Below, in pieces: positions 16,844-25,561 of a DNA stretch of 64,000 nt (its first letter is position 1; each line of letters starts with the position of its first letter). Under the pieces are notes generated by a model. The model saw only the letters and a program-made list of their open reading frames with translations, ran no database searches and was not told where the DNA came from. The translations under genes were made by a program, and so were the position numbers. Origin of the DNA: Sinomonas atrocyanea (GTDB lineage: Bacteria; Actinomycetota; Actinomycetes; Actinomycetales; Micrococcaceae); contig NZ_CP014518.1 of the NCBI RefSeq assembly GCF_001577305.1, positions 3,162,001-3,226,000 of the forward strand, in the 5' to 3' direction.

Positions 16844-17407
16844 ATGAGTGCAGACCAGAACTGGGCCGCGGACATCCTGCTCGACGGCTTCGGGCGGGTC
16901 GAGGAGTCGGTGGAGCATGCGCTCCTGGGCCTCTCCCCCGAACAGCTCCTGCAGCGCCCCGGCCCCCACGCCAACCACATCGCCTGGCTCGTGTGGCACC
17001 TCACCCGCGTCGAGGACGACCACATCGCCGCCCTCGCCCACGTCCTCGGGGGCCACGAGCCGCCCAAGGCCCGCGCCCGCGAGGTCCCGCCGGGACAGCT
17101 GTGGCCCCAGTGGCGTGACCGGTTCGCCCTGCCCTATGGCGAGTGGGCGACCGGCTATGGGCAGTCGAGCGACGAGGTCGGGAACTTCCCGGCGGTGGAC
17201 TCCGAGGTGCTCCGCGGGTACCACGACGCCGTCCATGCCCGGGTCACCGAGGTCATCAGGGGCCTGCAGCCCGAGGACCTCGGCCGCGTCGTCGACGAGC
17301 GCTGGTCCCCGCCGGTCACCGCCGCCGTGCGCCTCGTGAGCCTGCTCAACGACGCGACCCAGCACGTGGGCCAGGCCGCCTACGTCCGCGGCATCGTCCT
17401 CGGCTGA
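16844..17407 (+). CDS. DinB-superfamily protein
   Basis: A 187-residue four-helix protein of the DinB/YfiT family. HANHIAWLVWHLTRVEDDH and LLNDATQHVGQAAYVRG hold the histidines expected to bind a divalent metal. In Actinobacteria many relatives are mycothiol-dependent transferases. ATG 16844 (MSADQNW) is the family-like start. It stands alone, followed after 64 bp by a polysaccharide deacetylase gene. The substrate is unknown. Confidence 0.85.
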   Translation: MSADQNWAADILLDGFGRVEESVEHALLGLSPEQLLQRPGPHANHIAWLVWHLTRVEDDHIAALAHVLGGHEPPKARAREVPPGQLWPQWRDRFALPYGEWATGYGQSSDEVGNFPAVDSEVLRGYHDAVHARVTEVIRGLQPEDLGRVVDERWSPPVTAAVRLVSLLNDATQHVGQAAYVRGIVLG

Positions 17408-17471
17408 CCCGACCAAAGTCCCTCGCGCGCCCACTGCCGCGGGCGTACCGTCGTGACCGAGGGGGTTGCAC

Positions 17472-18413
17472 ATGGCGGCACTCGGCAGGCGACGGCTCAC
17501 CGTCATCATCGTGGCCGCGGTGGTGCTTGTCCTCGCGGCGACCGCGGTCGCGATCGTCCTGACCCGCTCGACCTCGCAGCCGACGCCGGCCGCGCCCACC
17601 GTGTCGGCCTCCCCCACGGTCCCCGGCTCCGGGACCGCGTCCGCCGCCCCCACGGGTTCCGCAGCCCCGAGCCCCACGTCCGGGCGCCCGACGACGCCCG
17701 GCGCCCCCTCCACGTCGCCCGCGCCCACCAAGAAGCCCACCGCCACCGCCGGGCCGCCCCTGCCCCCGATGGCGCTGCCGCCGAACCTCCGGGGGCAGGA
17801 CCTCGAGCGGATCCCCACCCAGGAGAAGGTCGTGGCCCTGACGTTCGACGCGGGTGGCAACGACGCAGGGCTTGCCTCCATCCTCTCGACCCTCGCGGCG
17901 CAGCACGTCCCCGCGACGTTCTTCCTCACGGGGGCGTGGGCCAAGGCGCACCCGGCCGACGTCGCGCAGATCGCCGCGGGCGGGCACCGGGTCGGCAACC
18001 ACTCGATGACCCATCCGGACATGACCACGCTGACGGATGCGCAGATCGCCGCCGAGCTGTCCGCGGCGCAGGCGGCCATCCGGGCCGCCGGCGTGGATCC
18101 CCGGCCGTTCTTCCGCTTCCCCTCCGGCGCCCGCGACGCCCGCACCATCGCCGCCGTCAACGCGAGCGGCTACGCGGCGATCCGCTGGACCGTCGACTCC
18201 CTCGGCTGGCAGGGCACCGTGGGCGGCGTCCGCGGGGCGCCCTCGGTGATCCAGCGGGTCATGAACGCGATCCAGCCGGGCGAGATCGTGCTCATGCACG
18301 TCGGCTCCAACCCGGATGACGGCTCGACCCTCGACGCCGCCGCACTCCCCGGCATCATCGACCAGATGCACACCGAGGGCTACACCTTCGTCACGCTCGA
18401 CGCGCTGATCTGA
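17472..18413 (+). CDS. Membrane-anchored polysaccharide deacetylase (NodB domain)
   Basis: A 313-residue protein. It has one N-terminal membrane anchor (LTVIIVAAVVLVLAATAVAIVL), then an approximately 70-residue Pro/Thr/Ser-rich linker that probably spans the wall, then a NodB domain. Motifs: TFDAGGN at 124-130 with Asp126, His177 and His181 in NHSMTHPDM, and RFPSGARD. TFDAG instead of TFDDG is a common actinobacterial variant. It should remove acetyl groups from peptidoglycan or another N-acetylated glycan outside the cell. ATG 17472 is preferred over an in-frame TTG at 17466 because GAGGGGG sits at a suitable distance. A strong hairpin follows the gene. Confidence 0.9.
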   Translation: MAALGRRRLTVIIVAAVVLVLAATAVAIVLTRSTSQPTPAAPTVSASPTVPGSGTASAAPTGSAAPSPTSGRPTTPGAPSTSPAPTKKPTATAGPPLPPMALPPNLRGQDLERIPTQEKVVALTFDAGGNDAGLASILSTLAAQHVPATFFLTGAWAKAHPADVAQIAAGGHRVGNHSMTHPDMTTLTDAQIAAELSAAQAAIRAAGVDPRPFFRFPSGARDARTIAAVNASGYAAIRWTVDSLGWQGTVGGVRGAPSVIQRVMNAIQPGEIVLMHVGSNPDDGSTLDAAALPGIIDQMHTEGYTFVTLDALI

Positions 18414-18431
18414 CCAGGGCGCCCTCGGCGG

Positions 18432-18480
18432 ACGACGACGGCCGGTCACCTCCCAGCGGAAGGTGACCGGCCGTCGTCGT
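18432..18480. terminator. Bidirectional hairpin terminator
   Basis: A perfect 20-bp stem: arms 18432-18451 and 18461-18480 with a 9-base loop. It lies between the convergent deacetylase and glmS genes, so it can serve both strands. No strong T-tract is present, as is usual in high-GC Actinobacteria. Confidence 0.85.
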
Positions 18481-18512
18481 ACGTCAGACCCTGCGTACCC
18501 GAAACGGGGTGG

Positions 18513-20402
18513 CTACTCGACGGTGACGGACTTGGCGAGGTTGCGCGGCTGGTCCACGTCGTAGCCCTTCGCCGAGGCCAGCTCGGCGGCGAAGATCTGC
18601 AGCGGGACCGTGGTCAGCAGCGGCATGAGCAGGGTGGGCGTCTCGGGCACATAGAAGACGTGCTCGGCGTAGGCGCGCACGGCCTCGTCTCCCTCCTCCG
18701 CGATCACGAGGGTGCGGGCGCCGCGGGCGCGGACCTCCTGGATGTTGGAGACCACCTTGGCGTGCAGCGAGTCGCGGCCGCGCGGGGACGGGACCACCAC
18801 GAACACGGGCTGGCCCTCGTCGATCAGCGCGATCGGGCCGTGCTTGAGCTCGCCCGCGGCGAAGCCCTCGGCGTGGATGTACGCGATCTCCTTGAGCTTG
18901 AGCGCGCCCTCGAGCGCCACCGGGTAGCCCACGTGGCGGCCGAGGAACAGCACGGACTTCTCGTCCTTCATGCTGCGGGCGAGCTCGCGGAGCGGGCCGG
19001 CGCCGTCCAGGACGGTCTGGATCTTCTCGGGGATCTTGTTCAGGTCCGCGAGGACGTCCCGGATCTGGCCGGAGAAGATGTTCCCGCGCAGCTGGGCCAG
19101 GTACAGGCCGAGCAGGTAGGCCGCGGTGATCTGGGCCAGGAACGCCTTGGTCGAGGCGACGGCGATCTCGGGGCCGGCGTGCGTGTAGAGGACGGCGTCG
19201 GACTCGCGCGGGATCGTGGAGCCGTTCGTGTTGCAGATCGAGACGGTCTTGGCGCCCTGCTCGCGGGCATAGCGCACGGCCATGAGGGTGTCCATGGTCT
19301 CGCCGGACTGGCTGATGGACACGACCAGGGTGTTGGCGTCCACGATCGGCTCGCGGTAGCGGAACTCGTGCGCGAGCTCGACCTCGGTGGGGATCCGGCA
19401 CCACTTCTCGATCGCGTACTTGGCCACGAGGCCGGCGTAGGCCGCGGTGCCGCACGCGAGGACGATGATCTTGTTGACCTTCTTGAGCTCTTCCGGGTCG
19501 ATGCGCAGCTCGTCGAGGACGAGCTTGCCGGACTCGTCGGAGCGGCCCAGGAGGGTGTCGTGCACCGCGGCGGGCTGGTCGTTGATCTCCTTCTCCATGA
19601 AGGAGCTGAACCCGCCCTTCTCGGCCGAGGCGGCGTCCCAGGAGACCTCGAACTCCTTGCCGGCCGCGGGGGCGCCGAAGAAGTCGGTCACCACGAAGGA
19701 CTCCGGGGTGATCGTGACGATCTGGTCCTGGCCGAGCTCGACGGCGCGGCGGGTGTAGTCGATGAAGCCGGAGACGTCGGAGCCGAGGAAGTTCTCCCCG
19801 TCGCCGAGGCCGACGACGAGCGGCGAGTTCCGCCGGGCCGCCACCACGACGCCGGGCTGCTCCGCGTGCACGGCCAGCAGGGTGAACGCACCCTCGAGCC
19901 GCTGGCAGGCGAGCTGCATCGCGCGGGTGATGTCGCCGTCGGCCTCGCCGCGGTAGTAGTCGCCGATCAGGGCCGCGGCGACCTCGGTGTCCGTCTCGGA
20001 GAGGAACGGGACGCCCTTGGCGGCCAGCTCGGCCTTGAGGGTCGCGTAGTTCTCGATGATGCCGTTGTGGATGACGGCGAGGCGGCCGCCGTCGGCCAGG
20101 TGCGGATGGGCGTTGGCGTCCGTGGGCCCGCCGTGGGTGGCCCAGCGCGTGTGCCCGATGCCGGTAACGCTCTCCGGGAGGGGTCGCTCGGCGAGCTCGT
20201 GCTCGAGGTTCTTCAGCTTCCCGGCCTTCTTCCGGGACTCGATGGCCCCGTCCGCGACGACGGCCACGCCCGCGGAGTCGTAGCCGCGGTACTCGAGGCG
20301 CCGCAGGCCTTCGATCACGACATCAAGGGCACTGTGACTGCTGTTGCCGTCCGCGGCTTCGAGCGCGCGGGCGGTACCGACATAGCCGACGATTCCACAC
20401 AT
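18513..20402 (-). CDS. glmS: Glutamine-fructose-6-phosphate aminotransferase (isomerizing)
   Basis: A 629-residue enzyme that makes glucosamine-6-phosphate from fructose-6-phosphate and glutamine, the first step to UDP-GlcNAc for the cell wall. The start ATG at 20400-20402 puts the catalytic cysteine at position 2 (MCGIVGYVG), as required. The glutaminase domain shows IGHTRWATHG and HNGIIENY; two SIS domains follow (ACGTAAYAGLVAKYAIE, VVSISQSGETMDT, AEGFAAGELKHGPIALI), ending DQPRNLAKSVTVE. Upstream extension is possible but would move Cys from the N-terminus. It is divergent from coaA, which starts 75 bp away. glmM, two steps on in the same pathway, lies at 27351-28700. Confidence 0.97.
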   Translation of the reverse strand: MCGIVGYVGTARALEAADGNSSHSALDVVIEGLRRLEYRGYDSAGVAVVADGAIESRKKAGKLKNLEHELAERPLPESVTGIGHTRWATHGGPTDANAHPHLADGGRLAVIHNGIIENYATLKAELAAKGVPFLSETDTEVAAALIGDYYRGEADGDITRAMQLACQRLEGAFTLLAVHAEQPGVVVAARRNSPLVVGLGDGENFLGSDVSGFIDYTRRAVELGQDQIVTITPESFVVTDFFGAPAAGKEFEVSWDAASAEKGGFSSFMEKEINDQPAAVHDTLLGRSDESGKLVLDELRIDPEELKKVNKIIVLACGTAAYAGLVAKYAIEKWCRIPTEVELAHEFRYREPIVDANTLVVSISQSGETMDTLMAVRYAREQGAKTVSICNTNGSTIPRESDAVLYTHAGPEIAVASTKAFLAQITAAYLLGLYLAQLRGNIFSGQIRDVLADLNKIPEKIQTVLDGAGPLRELARSMKDEKSVLFLGRHVGYPVALEGALKLKEIAYIHAEGFAAGELKHGPIALIDEGQPVFVVVPSPRGRDSLHAKVVSNIQEVRARGARTLVIAEEGDEAVRAYAEHVFYVPETPTLLMPLLTTVPLQIFAAELASAKGYDVDQPRNLAKSVTVE

Positions 20403-20476
20403 GCGGACCATCCTACCGGCGCGCTCGGACACCCCGGCAGTTCGCGCGGCGCCGTCCCAGTTGACAGAATGCACGG

Positions 20477-21442
20477 GTGAGTCTGCAGAGAAGCGAGTCG
20501 GCCGGCGATGGCGCGTCCCCGTTCGTCGAGCTCGAGCGCGCCACGTGGGCCCGCCTCGCGGACCGCATGGAGCAGCCCCTCAACCAGGACGACATCGACC
20601 GCATCCGCGGGCTCGGCGATCCCCTCGACCTCAGGGAGATCCGGGACGTCTACCTGCCGCTGAGCCGGCTGCTCTCCCTCTATGTGGAGGCCTCCGGCGA
20701 GCTGCACACGGCCACGCAGACGTTCCTCGGCGAGTCGACCCAGCGCACACCGTTCGTGATCGGCGTGGCCGGGTCCGTGGCCGTGGGGAAGTCCACCATT
20801 GCGCGTGTGCTGCGCGAGATGCTGCAGCGCTGGCCGTCGACGCCGAACGTGCAGCTCGTCACCACCGACGGCTTCCTCTATCCCCTCGCCGAGCTGACCC
20901 GCCGCGGGGTCCTGGACCGCAAGGGGTTCCCGGAGTCCTACGACCGGCGGGCGCTCCTCCGCTTCGTCGCCGAGATCAAGTCCGGCGCCGAGGAGGTGCG
21001 GGCGCCCTGGTACTCGCACCTGACGTACGACATCGTGCCCGGCCGGGAGGTCGTGGTCCGCCGGCCCGACGTGCTGATCGTGGAGGGGCTCAACGTCCTG
21101 GCCCCCGCGCGGCCCCGCGGCGACGGCACCACCGGCCTGGCGCTGAGCGACTTCTTCGACTTCTCCCTCTACGTCGACGCCAAGACGAGCTACATCGAGC
21201 ACTGGTACGTGGAACGGTTCCTCAAGCTGCGCTCGGGCGCGTTCGCCCAGCCCGAGAGCTACTTCCACCGCTACGCCTCGCTCTCCGACGAGGAGGCCGT
21301 CACCACGGCCCGGAGCATCTGGAAGCGCATCAACGAGCCCAACCTCATCCAGAACGTCCTGCCGACCCGGGGACGCGCCCAGCTCGTGCTCACCAAGGAC
21401 GCCGACCACTCCATCCGGAGGATGCTGCTGCGCAAGGTGTGA
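20477..21442 (+). CDS. coaA: Type I pantothenate kinase
   Basis: A 321-residue enzyme that phosphorylates pantothenate, the first step of coenzyme A synthesis. The P-loop [12 protein letters not shown] lies at about residues 96-107; [18 protein letters not shown] and [14 protein letters not shown] are family motifs. It begins at a GTG. The gene is divergent from glmS, an arrangement common in Actinobacteria. The stop codon lies at the left edge of a short 15-bp tandem repeat. Confidence 0.96.
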   Translation: MSLQRSESAGDGASPFVELERATWARLADRMEQPLNQDDIDRIRGLGDPLDLREIRDVYLPLSRLLSLYVEASGELHTATQTFLGESTQRTPFVIGVAGSVAVGKSTIARVLREMLQRWPSTPNVQLVTTDGFLYPLAELTRRGVLDRKGFPESYDRRALLRFVAEIKSGAEEVRAPWYSHLTYDIVPGREVVVRRPDVLIVEGLNVLAPARPRGDGTTGLALSDFFDFSLYVDAKTSYIEHWYVERFLKLRSGAFAQPESYFHRYASLSDEEAVTTARSIWKRINEPNLIQNVLPTRGRAQLVLTKDADHSIRRMLLRKV

Positions 21443-21493
21443 GCCGGCACATTATGAGCCGGCACAGTGTGGGCCGGCACGGTGTGAGCCGGG
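21441..21493. repeat. 15-bp tandem repeat at the coaA 3' end
   Basis: About 3.5 units of a 15-bp sequence close to GAGCCGGCACNNTGT, starting at the coaA stop codon and ending about 45 bp before the next gene. Units begin at 21441, 21456, 21471 and 21486. It is short and could be a slippage product. Confidence 0.75.
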
Positions 21494-21536
21494 CCCTTTC
21501 AGCTTGCATTGAGGAGGGTCGCATAACCTACACCCC

Positions 21537-23870
21537 ATGTCCCCTGGCAGCAACAAGTACTTCGACACGTCCACGACCCTGGGCAGGATCCTCGCGTTCG
21601 TCGCCGTGAGCGGGCTGTGCGGGGTACTCGTGGCCGGGCTCATGACCCCCGCCGTCGCCCTCACCGGGAACGCGGCGAGCGGCGCCACACAGACGCTGAG
21701 CACCTCGGTGCCCGCGAACCTGACGGAGGTCCAGCCGGGCCAGGCGTCGAAGATCGTCGCGGCGGACGGGTCGGTGATCGCAACCCTCTTCAGCGAGAAC
21801 CGCACCGACGTTCCGCTGGACCAGATGTCCCCGAACATCAAGAACGCGATCGTCGCCATCGAGGACTACCGGTTCTACCAGCACGGCGGCGTGGACCCGC
21901 TGGGCATCCTCCGCGCCCTCGTCACCGACGCCGGCGGCGGCCGCCAGGGCGCCTCGACGCTCACCCAGCAGTACGTCACAAACGCCCTCAACGAGCAGCT
22001 CATCGCCCAGGGGCAGAGCGCAGACATCGTGCTCAACGGGCAGAAGAGCGTGAGCGACAAGCTGCGCGAGATGGAGCTCTCGATCGGCCTCGAGCAGAAG
22101 TTCTCGAAGGACCAGATCCTGGCCGGCTACCTCAACATCGTCCCGTTCAACGCGAACGCCTACGGGATCCAGGCCGCGAGCCAGTACTTCTTCTCCGAGG
22201 ACGCCAAGGACCTGACCCTCGCCCAGGGCGCGCTCCTCGCCGGCCTCGTCAACGGCCCCGCATACTTCGACCCCTCCCAGCACCCGGACCGGGCCAAGGA
22301 CCGCCGCAACCTCGTGCTCGACGCCATGCTCCAGCACGGCTACATCACCAAGAGCCAGCACGACGACGCGGTCAAGTCCCCCATCGAGCTGAAGCTGAAC
22401 CCGCCCAGGCAGGGCTGCCCCTACTCGACGGCGCCCTACTTCTGCGACTACGTGCTCCACCAGATCCTCAACGACCCTGCCTACGGCAAGGACCCCACGG
22501 CCAGGATGCAGAAGGTCATGCTCGGCGGCCTGACCATCAAGACCACCCTGGATCCGCGCCTCCAGGGCCCGGCCCAGGCGCAGGTGGACGCGACCGCGGG
22601 GTCCAACCCGGACAAGTGGGGCTCCTCGCTCGTGACGGTCCAGCCGGGGACCGGGGACGTCCTCGCCATGGCCCAGAACAGCCGGATGGTGGACGGCCAG
22701 GGCACCGGGTTCGTCACGTCCTACAACTTCAACGTCGACTCGACGGACGCGAACGGCGCCGACCTCGGCGGCGCGGGCGGCTACCAGCCGGGTTCCACGA
22801 TGAAGCCGGTGACCCTCGCGGCGTGGCTGAACGAGGGCAAGCCCACCAACCAGGTCGTGGACGCCACCCGGCGCCGCTACGGGCCGGACTTCCCCTGGAA
22901 GTCCACCTGCCGGCCGGTCCACGGCGTCTTCGACAGCACCGTCCCGGGCTCCATCGACCTGCAGAACGACTCCGAGGGCTACTACCGCCCCATGACGGTG
23001 CGCGCCGGCATCTACAACTCGATCAACACCGCCACGTTCGCCTCGGCCGCGGACCTGAACGACTTCTGCGACATCCAGCGGGCGGCGGACGCGATGGGGA
23101 TGCACGACGGCGCGGGGTCGGGGAAGAAGCTCGACCTGTCCACGCTCGGCAACCTCCTCGGCGGCACCAACGTGGCCCCGATGACCATGGCGAGCGCCTT
23201 CGCCACCTTCGCGAGCGGCGGAACGTACTGCGCGCCCGTGTCCATCACCGAGGTGGACGACGTCAAGGGCCAGAAGATCGGCGGCCAGACCAGCCAGTGC
23301 CAGCAGGGCGCCCTGAGCAAGGACGTGGCGGCCGCGGCCACGAACGTCCTCCAGGACGTGGCGACCAAGGGCTCCGGCCTGCTCATCCCCCAGAAGCTGG
23401 ATGTCCCGGACGCCATGAAGACCGGCACGAACAACGAGAACAGCCAGACGTGGGTGGTGGGCTACACGCGGGGGCTCGCGACGGCGTCGTACTTCGGCGA
23501 GGCCCTCGACGGGCCGGCCGCCCGGACCGGCCGCGACGTGACCGTGAACGGGAAGTTCTACCCGGTGGTCGACGGCGCGTACATCGCGGGCCCGCAGTGG
23601 GCCACCTACATGCAGCAGGTGGCCGGGTACTACGACCACGGCGACTTCGACACCCCGCCGCAGAGCCTCATCACCGGCGACGGCGGGAGCAGCACCGGCA
23701 ACGACAACGGCACCGGAGCGACCGACGGCGCCACCGGCGGCACCGGGAGGGGGAACCAGGGCGACACTGGGAACGGGACCCAGACCGGGGCCGGCACCCA
23801 GACTGGCACCGGCACACCGACCGGCACCGGCACCCCGACGGGCCACGGCCACGGGAACGGCAACGGCTGA
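21537..23870 (+). CDS. Class A penicillin-binding protein (transglycosylase/transpeptidase), copy 2
   Basis: A 777-residue paralogue of the protein at 840-2993, very similar over the whole catalytic length. It has an N-terminal anchor, GT51 motifs EDYRFYQHGGVDP and QGASTLTQQY, and transpeptidase motifs STMK (PGSTMKPVTL), SIN (YNSINTATF) and KTG (MKTGTNNENSQTW), all intact. It differs from copy 1 by a roughly 60-residue low-complexity tail rich in Gly, Thr and Asn with repeated GTGTPT-like units, which may extend into the cell wall. The ATG at 21537 follows GAGGAGGGTCGC. It makes and crosslinks peptidoglycan outside the membrane. Confidence 0.94.
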   Translation: MSPGSNKYFDTSTTLGRILAFVAVSGLCGVLVAGLMTPAVALTGNAASGATQTLSTSVPANLTEVQPGQASKIVAADGSVIATLFSENRTDVPLDQMSPNIKNAIVAIEDYRFYQHGGVDPLGILRALVTDAGGGRQGASTLTQQYVTNALNEQLIAQGQSADIVLNGQKSVSDKLREMELSIGLEQKFSKDQILAGYLNIVPFNANAYGIQAASQYFFSEDAKDLTLAQGALLAGLVNGPAYFDPSQHPDRAKDRRNLVLDAMLQHGYITKSQHDDAVKSPIELKLNPPRQGCPYSTAPYFCDYVLHQILNDPAYGKDPTARMQKVMLGGLTIKTTLDPRLQGPAQAQVDATAGSNPDKWGSSLVTVQPGTGDVLAMAQNSRMVDGQGTGFVTSYNFNVDSTDANGADLGGAGGYQPGSTMKPVTLAAWLNEGKPTNQVVDATRRRYGPDFPWKSTCRPVHGVFDSTVPGSIDLQNDSEGYYRPMTVRAGIYNSINTATFASAADLNDFCDIQRAADAMGMHDGAGSGKKLDLSTLGNLLGGTNVAPMTMASAFATFASGGTYCAPVSITEVDDVKGQKIGGQTSQCQQGALSKDVAAAATNVLQDVATKGSGLLIPQKLDVPDAMKTGTNNENSQTWVVGYTRGLATASYFGEALDGPAARTGRDVTVNGKFYPVVDGAYIAGPQWATYMQQVAGYYDHGDFDTPPQSLITGDGGSSTGNDNGTGATDGATGGTGRGNQGDTGNGTQTGAGTQTGTGTPTGTGTPTGHGHGNGNG

Positions 23871-23947
23871 CCCGCCAATGTTTGGCCCGGCCCGCGCCGG
23901 GGAGGGTGCCCTGAGGACAACCGCACCGACAGGCAGGAGGAGTCCTC

Positions 23948-25081
23948 ATGAAGGCAGTGGTCTTCAAGGCACCGCGGGAACTGGCCGTGGAGCAGGTCGA
24001 TGATCCGAGGATCGAGGAGCCGCTCGATGCGGTGATCCGGATCACCACCGCAAACATCTGCGGCTCGGACCTGCACCCCTACGAGGGTCGCGCCGAGCTC
24101 GACTCCGGGATGGTCCTCGGCCACGAGAACATGGGCATCGTCGAGGAGGTGGGGCCCGCGGTCAACCGGATCAAGGTCGGCGACCGGGTGTCCGTGCCGT
24201 TCAACCTCGCCTGCGGCACGTGCCGCAACTGCAACGACGGCTGGACCTCGGCGTGCCTGCGGGCCAACCCCTCGGGGGACCCGGGCGCCGGCTACGGCTA
24301 CCCGAAGATGGGGCCCTACTGGGGCGGGCAGGCAGAGCTGCTGAGGGTCCCGTGGGCGGACTTCAACCTGCTCCGCCTGCCGGCCGGCAACGAGCACGAG
24401 AACGACTACGCGATGCTCTCGGACATCTTCCCCACCGGGTACCACGGGGCCACGATGGCCCAGGTCTCCCCCGGGAAGACCGTCGCGGTGTTCGGCGCCG
24501 GGCCCGTGGGCCTCATGGCGGCGTACAGCTCGCTGCTCAAGGGCGCCGCGCGGGTGTTCGTGGTGGACAAGGAGCCGGACCGGCTCGACCTCGCCGCGCG
24601 CATCGGCGCCACGCCGGTGGACTTCTCCGAGACGGATCCGGGCCTCGCGATCATGGACGCCACCGACGGCTTCGGGGTGGACTGCGGCGTCGAGGCGGTG
24701 GGCTACCAGGCCCACGATCCCAGCGGCGAGGAGCACCCCGAGATGGTGCTGGACAACCTCATCGAAGTGGTGCGCGCCACCGGCCACATCGGCGTGGTGG
24801 GCGTCTACGTCCCCGAGGACCCGGGCGCCGCCTACGGCCTCGCGAAGCAGGGCCGGCTCCCCTTCGAGTACGGGCAGGCCTTCACCAAGGGCATCAGCCT
24901 CGCGGGCGGCCAGTGCCCGGTGAAGCGCTACAACCGCGAGCTCCGCGACCTCATCACCGCCGACCGCGCGGCGCCCTCCTGGATCGTCTCCCACGAGGTG
25001 CCCCTGGACGACGCCGTGGACGCCTATGCCAAGTTCGACGCGCGCGAGGACGGCTACACCAAGGTGCTGCTCCACCCGTAG
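23948..25081 (+). CDS. Zinc-dependent alcohol dehydrogenase, glutathione-independent formaldehyde dehydrogenase type
   Basis: A 377-residue medium-chain dehydrogenase. Catalytic zinc ligands are Cys38 (NICGSDLHPYEG) and His59-Glu60 (GHEN). Structural zinc ligands are Cys89, Cys92, Cys95 and Cys103. The Rossmann motif is VAVFGAGPVGLMAAYSS. The NICGSDLHPYEGR and YHGATMAQV stretches match the FdhA-like, glutathione-independent formaldehyde dehydrogenase group. The start has GGCAGGAGGAGTCCTC upstream. It probably oxidises or dismutates formaldehyde or a related aldehyde with NAD; the exact substrate is not determined by sequence. Confidence 0.88.
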   Translation: MKAVVFKAPRELAVEQVDDPRIEEPLDAVIRITTANICGSDLHPYEGRAELDSGMVLGHENMGIVEEVGPAVNRIKVGDRVSVPFNLACGTCRNCNDGWTSACLRANPSGDPGAGYGYPKMGPYWGGQAELLRVPWADFNLLRLPAGNEHENDYAMLSDIFPTGYHGATMAQVSPGKTVAVFGAGPVGLMAAYSSLLKGAARVFVVDKEPDRLDLAARIGATPVDFSETDPGLAIMDATDGFGVDCGVEAVGYQAHDPSGEEHPEMVLDNLIEVVRATGHIGVVGVYVPEDPGAAYGLAKQGRLPFEYGQAFTKGISLAGGQCPVKRYNRELRDLITADRAAPSWIVSHEVPLDDAVDAYAKFDAREDGYTKVLLHP

Positions 25082-25101
25082 GGCCGTCTAGGCTGGTCTT
25101 C

Positions 25102-25497
25102 ATGCTCAGTGGATTCAAGTCCTTCATCATGAAGGGCAACGTCATTGACCTTGCCGTCGCCGTGATCATGGGCGCCGCGTTCAGTTCGGTGGTGGACGCC
25201 CTCGTCAAGAGCGTCCTCATGCCCGCCATCTCGGTGCTCGTGGGCCAGCCGAACTTCGACAATTTCCTCGTGGTCGGCCCGGTGAAGTTCGGGGTCCTGC
25301 TCACCGCGATCGTGAACTTCCTGCTCATCGCCGCGTCGATCTACTTCGTGATCATCGTCCCCATGAACAAGATGATCGAGCACCGCAACCGCAAGCTCGG
25401 CATCAAGGAGAAGTCGGCAGAGACCCCCGTCGACCCGCAGATCGCGCTGCTGACCGAGATCCGCGATGCGCTGAAGGCCCCCGACCGCGAGCTCTGA
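25102..25497 (+). CDS. mscL: Large-conductance mechanosensitive channel
   Basis: A 131-residue MscL with FKSFIMKGNVIDLAVAVIMGAAFSSVV as the first membrane helix and VNFLLIAASIYFVIIVPMN as the second, and a charged C-terminal helix (LLTEIRDAL). It opens under membrane tension to release solutes during hypo-osmotic shock. It lies 20 bp after the dehydrogenase gene and may share its transcript. A hairpin terminator follows. Confidence 0.95.
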   Translation: MLSGFKSFIMKGNVIDLAVAVIMGAAFSSVVDALVKSVLMPAISVLVGQPNFDNFLVVGPVKFGVLLTAIVNFLLIAASIYFVIIVPMNKMIEHRNRKLGIKEKSAETPVDPQIALLTEIRDALKAPDREL

Positions 25498-25507
25498 CCT
25501 GTCCCGC

Positions 25508-25556
25508 GCACCACGCCGGCCCCTCGCCTCCCGAAGGCGGGGGGCCGGCGTCGTGC
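25508..25556. terminator. Hairpin terminator between mscL and the O-methyltransferase gene
   Basis: The stem GCACCACGCCGGCCCCTCGCC pairs with GGCGGGGGGCCGGCGTCGTGC nearly perfectly around a short loop. The two flanking genes converge here, so it can act on both. Confidence 0.8.
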
Positions 25557-25561
25557 TCGCC

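Noticed and set aside
17838..17862. TFDAGGN instead of TFDDG in the polysaccharide deacetylase as possible loss of activity
   Set aside because: The metal-binding Asp and both His are kept and this variant is common in actinobacterial NodB proteins.
21528..23852. 774-codon minus-strand frame opposite PBP copy 2
   Set aside because: Same kind of shadow; composition is Val/Arg/Gly/His-rich without domains.
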